Of a DNA stretch of 64,000 bases, positions 27,483 to 35,703 are shown piece after piece. The stretch covers positions 35,035 to 99,034 of the forward strand of contig JBMSYN010000009.1 of NCBI GenBank assembly GCA_049426725.1, given 5' to 3'. The stretch comes from UBA961 sp049426725. Its GTDB lineage: Bacteria; Bacteroidota; Ignavibacteria; Kapaibacteriales; UBA961. The notes below the pieces were generated by a model. It did not search any database. It saw only the letters and a program-made list of their open reading frames with translations, and was not told the DNA's origin. Within the stretch, counting starts at the first letter, position 1. The number at the start of each line of letters is the position of its first letter. Made by a program: the position numbers and the translations under genes.

Positions 27483-27516
27483 CAGAATTTTGTCCCCAAA
27501 AAGCATGATTTGTAGC

Positions 27517-28500
27517 TTAAGAAGTTTTGATATTCTTCCCTGAAAAAATTTCTCTGATTACATCCTCAACCGGCATTTCTGAAATGGTGATGTCGCGAAC
27601 GGAAAACCGACTCAAACATTGTGATGTTATTCCTGCTATTTCATGCTTTGGAACCTTGAATGTTATATGATCCTCCCCGATTTCTGCAATATGATTCATA
27701 TCGATTAATTCTTCTTTTTCGGGCATGTTTTCCATGTAAATTGTCACGACTTTTTCCCCTGAAAATCGATCAACAAGCATATCCAATCCTCCATCGAATT
27801 GAATGCGTCCTTCATCCATCAAAATCACACGCTCACAGAGTGCCTCAATATCATCCATATAATGACTTGTCAGAATTATTGTGGTGCCATGTTCTTTATT
27901 GAATGTTGCAATGAACTCTCTTAATGCATGTTGTGCCACTATATCCAAACCAATTGTCGGCTCATCCAAAAAAATAACTCTGGGATAATGCAACAAAGCC
28001 CCAATAAGTTCACATTTCATGCGCTCTCCCAGACTAAGCTTTCGCACTTGAACATGTAATTTGTCTGCAATGCCGAGATGCTCACTCATAGTTTTCAATC
28101 GCTTGGAATAATCCTCACTTGAAATGCGGTACATTTCTTTATTCAAGAGGAATGAGTCAGCAGCAGGCAAGTCCCACCAAAGTTGATTTCTCTGCCCCAT
28201 GACTAAAGAAAAGTTTCTCCGAAATCCATTGTCTCTTTCCCATGGCACATAGCCCATCACGGTCGCTTTGCCTGAAGTTGGATATAATAATCCAGAAAGC
28301 ATTTTGAGGGTTGTGGTTTTCCCGGCACCATTGGCACCAAGCATCCCAACCATTGCTCCTTCGGGGATGGTGAAACTAACGGAGTCAGCCGCCGTGAATT
28401 CTGTATATTGCCGATTGAACAATGATCGAATCGACCCCATCAAACCGGCTTCTTTTTTATGCGTTCGAAAAATCTTTGTTAGGGATTCAACATGAATCAT
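27517..28500 (-). CDS. ABC transporter ATP-binding protein (ABC-2 export type)
   Basis: 327 residues. Walker A is GANGAGKTTTLKML, the ABC signature LSLGERMKCEL, Walker B RVIFLDEPTIGLD and the H-loop LTSHYMDD. A C-terminal regulatory tail of about 80 residues is present. It resembles the DrrA/NatA/YhaQ group that pairs with ABC-2 permeases, but no permease gene lies on either side, so its partner is elsewhere and its substrate cannot be inferred. Divergent from the DUF2279 gene across 35 nt. Confidence 0.92.
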   Translation of the reverse strand: MIHVESLTKIFRTHKKEAGLMGSIRSLFNRQYTEFTAADSVSFTIPEGAMVGMLGANGAGKTTTLKMLSGLLYPTSGKATVMGYVPWERDNGFRRNFSLVMGQRNQLWWDLPAADSFLLNKEMYRISSEDYSKRLKTMSEHLGIADKLHVQVRKLSLGERMKCELIGALLHYPRVIFLDEPTIGLDIVAQHALREFIATFNKEHGTTIILTSHYMDDIEALCERVILMDEGRIQFDGGLDMLVDRFSGEKVVTIYMENMPEKEELIDMNHIAEIGEDHITFKVPKHEIAGITSQCLSRFSVRDITISEMPVEDVIREIFSGKNIKTS

Positions 28501-28535
28501 GATTTAATTCCATTCAATTTCATGCAATTTAGGAA

Positions 28536-29411
28536 ATGACCTTATCATCCCACATATTCTTGATTCTTTTCATTCTCTTTGGAATCAATCATACAACATT
28601 TTCAATGTCCATAATGACTGATTCAACAAGAAATGCTGATGAGAAGTCCATAGTTCAAACATTGCTTCCCTGGGGTGCTTCTGCAGTTTTTCTTGGGATT
28701 TCTTTCTCAAAGCAAGCAAATGAATATTGGAGTGAATCATCTCCGTTTTATGTCATGGACTGGAAAACCGAGTATGATGATGCACTTCTTGCAGACAAGT
28801 TGGGTCATACCGCATTTGCCTATACAACTGCACGCACTTTGTCGGGTATATTCGAGCAATCCGGATATGATCAGAGAACTGCTGTTTGGATCGGAAGCGG
28901 CATTTCTTTTTTCCATCAATCTGTTGTAGAATATCATGATGGTTATTCAGCGGGAGCCCCATATTTGGGATTCAGTCGCGGGGATTTCATGGCAAATATG
29001 GTTGGTGCGGGCTTACCTATTCTACAGGAATATATTCCGAGCCTAGACTTCATGCGCTTCAAGTTTTCATTTTTACCGACCAAACAATTCAATGATCACG
29101 GTGGAAATCCGTTCAATGATTATCAAGCAACCTATCATTGGCTGAGTTTCAATATCGCAGGAGCTTTGCCCAAAGAACATGAATCATGGTCTAAATATAT
29201 AAATATTGCGGTCGGACATTCAGTCAAAGGCATAGATCGCTTTGGGAGTGGCAATCATGAAATGTATCTTTCGCTTGATTTTAATGCCGAAGCTCTTCCA
29301 TTTGATGATTCATGGGGACTGACTATAAAACGCTTGCTGAATACAATCAAACTTCCAATGCCATGTATCAAACTTTATCCCAATATTGTGTGGTATGGCT
29401 TGAGAATTTGA
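28536..29411 (+). CDS. DUF2279 family exported protein
   Basis: 291 residues with an N-terminal hydrophobic segment (SSHIFLILFILFGINHTTFS). The DADKLGH-type core ADKLGHTAFAYTTAR and the EYHDGYSAGAPYLGFSRGD segment are the DUF2279/YfiM signature. A C-terminal region rich in aromatic strands suggests an envelope protein. Its function is unknown. Its stop codon is directly adjacent to the polA stop at 29412 with no intergenic base, and no terminator separates them. Confidence 0.8.
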   Translation: MTLSSHIFLILFILFGINHTTFSMSIMTDSTRNADEKSIVQTLLPWGASAVFLGISFSKQANEYWSESSPFYVMDWKTEYDDALLADKLGHTAFAYTTARTLSGIFEQSGYDQRTAVWIGSGISFFHQSVVEYHDGYSAGAPYLGFSRGDFMANMVGAGLPILQEYIPSLDFMRFKFSFLPTKQFNDHGGNPFNDYQATYHWLSFNIAGALPKEHESWSKYINIAVGHSVKGIDRFGSGNHEMYLSLDFNAEALPFDDSWGLTIKRLLNTIKLPMPCIKLYPNIVWYGLRI

Positions 29412-32213
29412 TTAATGCGCTTCTTCCCAATTTGAGCCCGTTCCAGTTTCTACCAATACCGGAACCTGTCCAAGAGGCAATGCTGATTCCATTTCTTCTT
29501 TGACAAGATTGCGAAGATATTCCACTTCATCTTTAATTGCATCAAAAACAAGTTCATCATGGATTTGTAAAATCATGAGTGATTTCAAATCTTCCTTTTT
29601 CATTCGAGCATGAATATTGATCATGGCTATTTTCATCATGTCAGCCGCAGTCCCTTGAATTGGCATATTGATGGCAGCGCGCTCTGCACCTTGTCTTATC
29701 GACTGATTATTGCTTTCCAAAGCAGGGAAATATCTTCTACGCCCAAGCAATGTTTCTACATATCCTTGCTTCTTGGCTTTTTCAATCGTTTGATCGATAT
29801 ACATTTTGATATTGGGATAACGAAGAAAATACTGATCGATGATTTCTTTTGCTTCGGTTCGTGAAATGGTTAGTTGTCGAGCTAATCCAAAACTTCCTTG
29901 ACCATACATAATGCCAAAATTGACGGTTTTTGCAATTCTTCTTTGATCGGAAGTAACATCTTCAATTCCAATTCCAAAGAGCGCAGCTGCAGTTGCGGAA
30001 TGTATGTCATGTCCATGCAAAAAAGCATGCGTCAATGTTTCATCATTACACACATGCGCCATCACGCGCAATTCAATTTGGGAATAATCAGCCGAGAGAA
30101 GGATATTCCCTGATTTCGGTACAAATGCCTTTCGTATTTCCCTACCCAAAGATGTTCGAATTGGAATATTTTGAAGATTGGGCTCCGTAGAAGACAATCT
30201 TCCCGTACCGGCAATTGTCTGATTATAGGTGGTATGAATTCTACCAGTATTCGGATTCACCATTTTAGGCAGTGATTCAACATAGGTTGATTGCAATTTC
30301 TGCAATTGACGATGCTCAAGTATATACCCGGCAATTGGATAATCTTCAGACAACTCGGAGAGAACAGAGACATCCGTGCTATATCCTGTTTTCGTTTTCT
30401 TGGGAGCAGGCAAGGAAAGTCGTTCAAACAATATCTCACCAACTTGCTTCGGCGAATCGATGTTGAATGTATCTGTTCCTGCGGCTTCATAGATCTTTTC
30501 TTTGAGCTTCGAAACTTCTTCGCGGATATGAACAGAAATCGAATTCAATGCTTGAAGATCTATGGATACGCCATTGTATTCCATTTCCACAAGAACTTCA
30601 CTCAAAGGAAACTCAACGGTCTTTGCGAATTCCAATTGACCTGATTTTTTCAATTCTTCCTGCAAACAATCTGCGAGAGCAAGCGTGATATCGGCATCTT
30701 CAGCGGCATACTCCATCAATTTCAATGGCTCTACATCTCGCATTGATCCTTGTTTTTTCTCGCCAATCAATGCAGTAATAGGAATGGGCTCATACTTCAT
30801 CCATGTTTTTGCCAAGGCATCCATTCCATGAGGGGTATCGGGATTAAGCACATAACTTGCCAACATGGGATCAAATGACAAAGGATGCACGGTTATTCCA
30901 TAGCGCTTCAGAATCAATGCATCAAATTTTCCATGCTGGGCAACTTTTTCAATGGAAGAATCTTCCAATATTGGTTTCAAGGCAGTGGCAACTTCAATTG
31001 CATTGAGTGCAGACATTTGTTTATGCGTTGATTCTGTAGACTGTTCAGGAATATCAAACAAAGATTCCCCGAAAGTATCTTGAATACAATCCCGATCATT
31101 GGTCAAGACAAAAAATGCTTTACCGGGTTTTGCACTGATAGCAATTCCAACAATTGCACAATTCATCGTATCAAGCGATGTGGTTTCCAAATCAAAACAA
31201 ATTCTCTTTGCAGCCTTCAATTCATGTATCATGAGTTTGAATGAAAGATCATCTGAAATCAATACATAATCATGATCGCGTGAACTAACATTTGCAAAGA
31301 GTGGATTTAAATCCTCCCGATTCACTGCATTGATCTGACCGGATGTTCTCTCTGCCCATTTCCGTCTCAATGTATTGAATTGTAGTAGAGAGAACAATGC
31401 ATCAATCTCTGTGGGATTTGGTTGCATGGGAATGCATTCATGCAATGACAATGGAAGCGGGACTTCTGTATGTATGGTTACTAATTCTTTTGACAGTATC
31501 GCGGATTCCCTTCCCTCAATCAATTTCTTTTTTACGGTTTCTCGTTCTATTTCATCGATTGATGCATATAGATTATCAACCGTACCATATTTCTCGATCA
31601 ATGGTTGAGCTGTCTTTTCACCTATACCTTTCACTCCTGGAATATTGTCTGAAGCATCACCAATCAAAGCAAGCAAATCAATGATTTGTTCGGGATATAC
31701 CCCCATTTTCTCTTTTACTTGTTCCCTTCTATATTCATCATAGGCATTTGCATCTTTACCGGGGCGGAGAATGCTAATGCGGTCATCAACCAATTGGAAA
31801 TAATCTTTGTCGGAAGTCAAGCAACGCACATCATATCCCAATGCACCTGCTTGTTTAGCCAAAGTTCCAATGATATCATCGGCTTCGAAACCCGGCAATT
31901 CCAAAACAGGGATGCCGATATGTCGAAGAAAGTCTTTGATGCGAGGCATTTGAGGAATCAATTCCTCGGGAAACTCATCTCGATGAGCTTTGTAACCATC
32001 ATATTTATCATGTCTGAAAGTTGGAGCCGATGTATCAAAAGCCGCGGCAATGAAATCCGGCTTTTCCCTATCCAATAATGCCGTAATAATGTTTGCAAAA
32101 CCAAACACCGCTCCTGTTGGCTCGCCATTTGGGGCTTTGAATCCGCTTTTTGACATTGCATGATAGGCTCTAAAAACAAGCCCCATAGAATCGATGAAGA
32201 GTGCAGTTGGCAT
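29412..32213 (-). CDS. polA: DNA polymerase I
   Basis: 933 residues, full length. The 5' nuclease domain covers residues 1 to about 290 (TSDKDYFQLV). The 3'-5' exonuclease looks active, with FDLETTSLD (Exo I), AQHGKFDALIL (Exo II) and YAAEDADITLA (Exo III). The polymerase has motif A SADYSQIELRVMAH, motif B RRIAKTVNFGIMYGQG and motif C LQIHDELVFD. It processes Okazaki fragments and fills repair gaps. It is divergent from the Ogg2-type glycosylase gene, and an upstream TATTTTGC at 32283-32276 is a possible promoter element. Confidence 0.98.
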   Translation of the reverse strand: MPTALFIDSMGLVFRAYHAMSKSGFKAPNGEPTGAVFGFANIITALLDREKPDFIAAAFDTSAPTFRHDKYDGYKAHRDEFPEELIPQMPRIKDFLRHIGIPVLELPGFEADDIIGTLAKQAGALGYDVRCLTSDKDYFQLVDDRISILRPGKDANAYDEYRREQVKEKMGVYPEQIIDLLALIGDASDNIPGVKGIGEKTAQPLIEKYGTVDNLYASIDEIERETVKKKLIEGRESAILSKELVTIHTEVPLPLSLHECIPMQPNPTEIDALFSLLQFNTLRRKWAERTSGQINAVNREDLNPLFANVSSRDHDYVLISDDLSFKLMIHELKAAKRICFDLETTSLDTMNCAIVGIAISAKPGKAFFVLTNDRDCIQDTFGESLFDIPEQSTESTHKQMSALNAIEVATALKPILEDSSIEKVAQHGKFDALILKRYGITVHPLSFDPMLASYVLNPDTPHGMDALAKTWMKYEPIPITALIGEKKQGSMRDVEPLKLMEYAAEDADITLALADCLQEELKKSGQLEFAKTVEFPLSEVLVEMEYNGVSIDLQALNSISVHIREEVSKLKEKIYEAAGTDTFNIDSPKQVGEILFERLSLPAPKKTKTGYSTDVSVLSELSEDYPIAGYILEHRQLQKLQSTYVESLPKMVNPNTGRIHTTYNQTIAGTGRLSSTEPNLQNIPIRTSLGREIRKAFVPKSGNILLSADYSQIELRVMAHVCNDETLTHAFLHGHDIHSATAAALFGIGIEDVTSDQRRIAKTVNFGIMYGQGSFGLARQLTISRTEAKEIIDQYFLRYPNIKMYIDQTIEKAKKQGYVETLLGRRRYFPALESNNQSIRQGAERAAINMPIQGTAADMMKIAMINIHARMKKEDLKSLMILQIHDELVFDAIKDEVEYLRNLVKEEMESALPLGQVPVLVETGTGSNWEEAH

Positions 32214-32275
32214 GGATTGAGTACAAGATTAGTGATTGGCGATGGCATGCATGTGGAAATTCACAATATTCGCAT

Positions 32276-32283
32276 GCAAAATA
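32276..32283 (-). promoter_or_regulatory. possible -7 element of polA
   Basis: TATTTTGC on the minus strand, the same octamer as before the Omp28-like and TPR genes, about 65 nt upstream of the polA ATG. No TTG is found 19-21 nt upstream, so this is weaker. Confidence 0.25.
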
Positions 32284-32310
32284 CGAAATCAATCCTCGAA
32301 TCAGGAATAG

Positions 32311-32949
32311 ATGAAAAAGAATAGCAGGCAATTTCCGGAGTTCTATGCTTCTCACTATCATGTCATGCAGAATGATATTCGTCTACGATTGCGGGAATTC
32401 ACCGAAATACCCGAAAATGATTGGTTTTATGAGGCCTGTTATTGCATTCTTACGCCTCAATCAAAGGCAGTTCATGCTGATATGGTGGTGAAAAAACTCA
32501 TTGCTCAAGATTTTGAGCATACAGATTTGGACCCACTTCCACTACTTCGTGATTCCGAACATTATATTCGATTTCACAATCAGAAAACTGCAAATCTTCA
32601 AAGACTAAAAATACAGTTCCCTATGATTAGGGAGCATATAATCTCTCATGCCGGTCAGCCAATGAAATTAAGGGATATACTCACCACAAGTATTCGGGGT
32701 TTCGGCATGAAAGAAGCAGCACATTTCATGAGAAATATAGGAATATTTGGTCCGACCATTTTGGACAGACATATCCTCAAACACCTACTTGCTTGCGGAA
32801 TTCGATCTGCAAAAAAATCTCCCACTAATCGAAGTTCTTATCTAACAATTGAAAGAGCATGGTTGCGCTATTGCAAAGAGGTTGATATTCCAATGGAAGA
32901 AATGGATCTTCTTTTTTGGGCACTTGAAACAGGATTCATCTTAAAATGA
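32311..32949 (+). CDS. ogg: 8-oxoguanine DNA glycosylase/AP lyase, Ogg2 type
   Basis: 212 residues of the helix-hairpin-helix DNA glycosylase superfamily, Ogg2 (archaeal-type) branch. The segment GFGMKEAAHFMRNIG carries the catalytic Lys134, and ILDRHILK carries Asp152. The short N-terminus and C-terminal WALETGFILK fit Ogg2 rather than eukaryotic-type Ogg1. It removes 8-oxoguanine opposite cytosine and cuts the strand; PolA, encoded divergently 97 nt away, would fill the gap. Confidence 0.9.
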   Translation: MKKNSRQFPEFYASHYHVMQNDIRLRLREFTEIPENDWFYEACYCILTPQSKAVHADMVVKKLIAQDFEHTDLDPLPLLRDSEHYIRFHNQKTANLQRLKIQFPMIREHIISHAGQPMKLRDILTTSIRGFGMKEAAHFMRNIGIFGPTILDRHILKHLLACGIRSAKKSPTNRSSYLTIERAWLRYCKEVDIPMEEMDLLFWALETGFILK

Positions 32950-33016
32950 TGCGAATGAACAAAGAGCTGATGTCTAATTTTCATAGATTGCAGTAGCATT
33001 TCACGATTGAATATCC

Positions 33017-34612
33017 ATGAAAAGTATTTCTTTACGCTTCAGATTGGTTTTTTGGTATAGCGCAATTGTTACACTGACTTTGCTTGTCTTTGGCATTGCG
33101 GCTTATCTCACCGTTTCACAAGATTTGTATCAAAATCTTGATGCTTCTTTGGAGCGTGTTGCCACATCGCTGGATTTCATCATCAGGAAAAAGCAAAAAG
33201 AGACCATGCAACCTCTGCGACCAGCAAATCAGAGAAGAAAGAAGTCAAGAAGAAATCAACAAGAAATCATCACGGATTCATTTGCATTTTTCAGGAATTC
33301 AACGAGTATCAATGATACAATGCGGGTGTCTCGCTCGGATTCCGCAGAAATTTATGAAGACCCTGTTTGGTCGGCAGTGTATGAGCATATTTTATTTAAT
33401 CCAAAGAACTACTATATCCAAATAGCTGATTTGAATGGTCAGATTGTGTGGAGATCCGATAATCTTGACACAAATACACTGCCCTTGCTTGATGAATCAA
33501 TTTCACCAAATGGCATTCCATTTATCTCAACACTGACTACTTTCAAAGGGCAATCTCAGAATCTTCGATTGTACAGAAAAAAAACAGCAAAGGCATTCAT
33601 TACGGTTGGATATTCTTTGGAAGAGATCGATTCAACGCTGTATGAATTATTCAATGCATTGCTCATTGGTTTTCCAATTGTATTGTTCATTTCGACACTT
33701 GGAGGTTTCATTCTTGCTCGGATTTCCCTCAAACCTATTGATGATTTATCTCGTTCAGCACGGGAAATCACAGCGAGCAATTTGAGCAATCGTCTTCCCG
33801 AACCTAAAACTAATGATGAAGTCGCACGATTGACGCATACATTGAATGATATGATTGCTCGCCTTGAAGATTCTTTCAATCAAATCAAACAATTCACAGC
33901 AGATGTATCTCACGAATTACGAACACCACTGGCAATTCTCACGGGTGAATTGGAAGTGGCGCTTAGGAGTGACAAATCACCCGAAGAATATCAGTCATTA
34001 CTAATAAGCGCGCTCGAAGAAGTTGGAAGATTATCAAAAGTGGTGCGGACCTTATTGGATTTGTCTCGTGCAGAGACAGGTCAGGTGACGATTGAACATA
34101 CCAATGTAAATCTTAGCACAATGCTTGATGATTTATCAGAAGATGCGATGATTCTCGCCGAAGAGCGCTCTATTTCCGTTGGGAGCATGATTGAACCAGG
34201 GATTGTCATCGACGGAGATTCCGTAAGACTTCATCAAGCATTATTGAACATAGTTGACAATGCCATAAAATACACGCCAAGCGGAGGAGATATTCTCATG
34301 CGATTGGTAAAAGAAGGTGACCGGGCAATTTTGCGAGTTAGCGATACAGGAGTAGGCATTGCAAAAGAACATCTTCCCCATATTTTCGACAGATTTTTTA
34401 GAGCTGATCAAGCTCGCTCTCAAGATATTCAAGGGAATGGACTTGGTCTTTCAATCGTAAAATGGATCATTGAAGCACATGAAGGCACCATCAGAGCAGA
34501 AAGCACTCCTGGCAAAGGAACGATGATCACAATTGTTCTGCCTATACTTGAGAATCCTCAACAAAACAATGAACATCCTCCAACTTTTTATGGAAGGAAT
34601 CCATATTCATGA
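33017..34612 (+). CDS. sensor histidine kinase (HAMP-HisKA-HATPase)
   Basis: 531 residues. TM1 lies at about residues 9-32 and TM2 at about 213-235, bracketing a periplasmic sensor of about 180 residues that includes a Lys/Arg-rich stretch (RRKKSRRNQQ). A HAMP domain follows, then HisKA with DVSHELRTPLA (phospho-acceptor His299) and HATPase_c with HQALLNIVDNAIKYTPSGG and VSDTGVGI. It resembles heavy-metal/envelope sensor kinases. No response-regulator gene is adjacent, so it is an orphan here. Its stop overlaps the next gene's ATG. Confidence 0.94.
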   Translation: MKSISLRFRLVFWYSAIVTLTLLVFGIAAYLTVSQDLYQNLDASLERVATSLDFIIRKKQKETMQPLRPANQRRKKSRRNQQEIITDSFAFFRNSTSINDTMRVSRSDSAEIYEDPVWSAVYEHILFNPKNYYIQIADLNGQIVWRSDNLDTNTLPLLDESISPNGIPFISTLTTFKGQSQNLRLYRKKTAKAFITVGYSLEEIDSTLYELFNALLIGFPIVLFISTLGGFILARISLKPIDDLSRSAREITASNLSNRLPEPKTNDEVARLTHTLNDMIARLEDSFNQIKQFTADVSHELRTPLAILTGELEVALRSDKSPEEYQSLLISALEEVGRLSKVVRTLLDLSRAETGQVTIEHTNVNLSTMLDDLSEDAMILAEERSISVGSMIEPGIVIDGDSVRLHQALLNIVDNAIKYTPSGGDILMRLVKEGDRAILRVSDTGVGIAKEHLPHIFDRFFRADQARSQDIQGNGLGLSIVKWIIEAHEGTIRAESTPGKGTMITIVLPILENPQQNNEHPPTFYGRNPYS

Positions 34613-35631
34613 TGAAGGTGCAATTGGGAATGCAAGGTGATCTTCCCATGAGATTAGATGCCCCCGGGACCTATGAATGGTGGTATTTTGATGCGATTGA
34701 TGAGTCGAGAGAACTTGCACTCACGATCATACTCTTCGATGGAATGCCAATGTCACCCTATTGGCTCGAGGCATTGCCAAAAGCCAATGCCGAAGATTTT
34801 AGAGGTTATGCCATTTCAGTGTATCGCAAAGGGAAAAAAATAGCAGGGTTCATTCATCATGTAAACAATCATGAGATTAGCATAACGAATGATGAATGCT
34901 TCATTCAAATGGGCGATGTGAGCATGCGACGAAATAGTGAAAAAAAATATCAGATTGAAATTGATACGTATTTTCCTGATTCAACGACTTCCTTACAGGG
35001 ATTGTTCACATTCACCCCAAAGATATATTCCGAATCCGAAGAATATTTCGGTTCTGGCAATCATTGTTGGCGATTGATAGCTCCAATGTGTCAAGTCGAT
35101 GGGAATATAATTCTCAGACAATACGAAGATGAAATTGAAGAATTACAGTTTTCGGGTCATGGCTATCATGATTGTAATTCCGGTGACGATGCTCTGGATG
35201 CTGACTATGATGATTGGTATTGGGGTAGATTGCCAATCAATGATCGACAGACATTGATTTATTACCATTATCCTGCATGTTCACGCCATGATGAAATGAG
35301 TATTGCATTCATTGCCGACAGCGAATTAGGGATTCAGAATATTGAACATTGCATGATACAACTATCAGATTTCAGGATGACTACTTCACTCATGCGCATT
35401 GCACATGCAATTTCTATTGAAGGTGAATTTTTAGGGAAGCATTTCAAATTGTGCATTGATCATGGAAAAACACTTGAATTCGGACCTTTTTACTATCGGT
35501 TCCTCACCAAGACCAAAACCACAAATACCGAGTTTGTCCAATCAAAAGGTATTTCCGAATATTTCAATGCCCGAAGATTGCGTTCCCCATTGGTGCGTAC
35601 AATGATTAAAACCCCCATGCATCGCATTTGA
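34609..35631 (+). CDS. carotenoid 1,2-hydratase (CrtC)-like lipocalin-fold protein
   Basis: 340 residues without a signal peptide. The N-terminal DAPGTYEWWYFDAIDESREL followed by LTIILFDGMPMSPYW is the hallmark of the CrtC/AttH-like family, and central FSGHGYHDCNSGDDAL and YWGRLPIND segments also fit. CrtC adds water to the psi end of acyclic carotenoids in phototrophs. No other carotenoid gene is in the window, so the substrate is uncertain. The ATG overlaps the kinase TGA as ATGA, implying coupled translation; ATG 34612 is an alternative. Confidence 0.7.
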   Translation: MMKVQLGMQGDLPMRLDAPGTYEWWYFDAIDESRELALTIILFDGMPMSPYWLEALPKANAEDFRGYAISVYRKGKKIAGFIHHVNNHEISITNDECFIQMGDVSMRRNSEKKYQIEIDTYFPDSTTSLQGLFTFTPKIYSESEEYFGSGNHCWRLIAPMCQVDGNIILRQYEDEIEELQFSGHGYHDCNSGDDALDADYDDWYWGRLPINDRQTLIYYHYPACSRHDEMSIAFIADSELGIQNIEHCMIQLSDFRMTTSLMRIAHAISIEGEFLGKHFKLCIDHGKTLEFGPFYYRFLTKTKTTNTEFVQSKGISEYFNARRLRSPLVRTMIKTPMHRI

Positions 35632-35666
35632 TCAATTCAACTCAAAATGAACTCATAAAAAAAGCG

Positions 35667-35674
35667 TATTTTTG
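35667..35674 (+). promoter_or_regulatory. candidate -7 element of alaS
   Basis: TATTTTTG, a perfect TAnnTTTG, 29 nt before the alaS ATG. No TTG at the expected -33 distance. Confidence 0.35.
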
Positions 35675-35703
35675 AGTCATTCTCAATTACATGTTCTTCT
35701 ATC

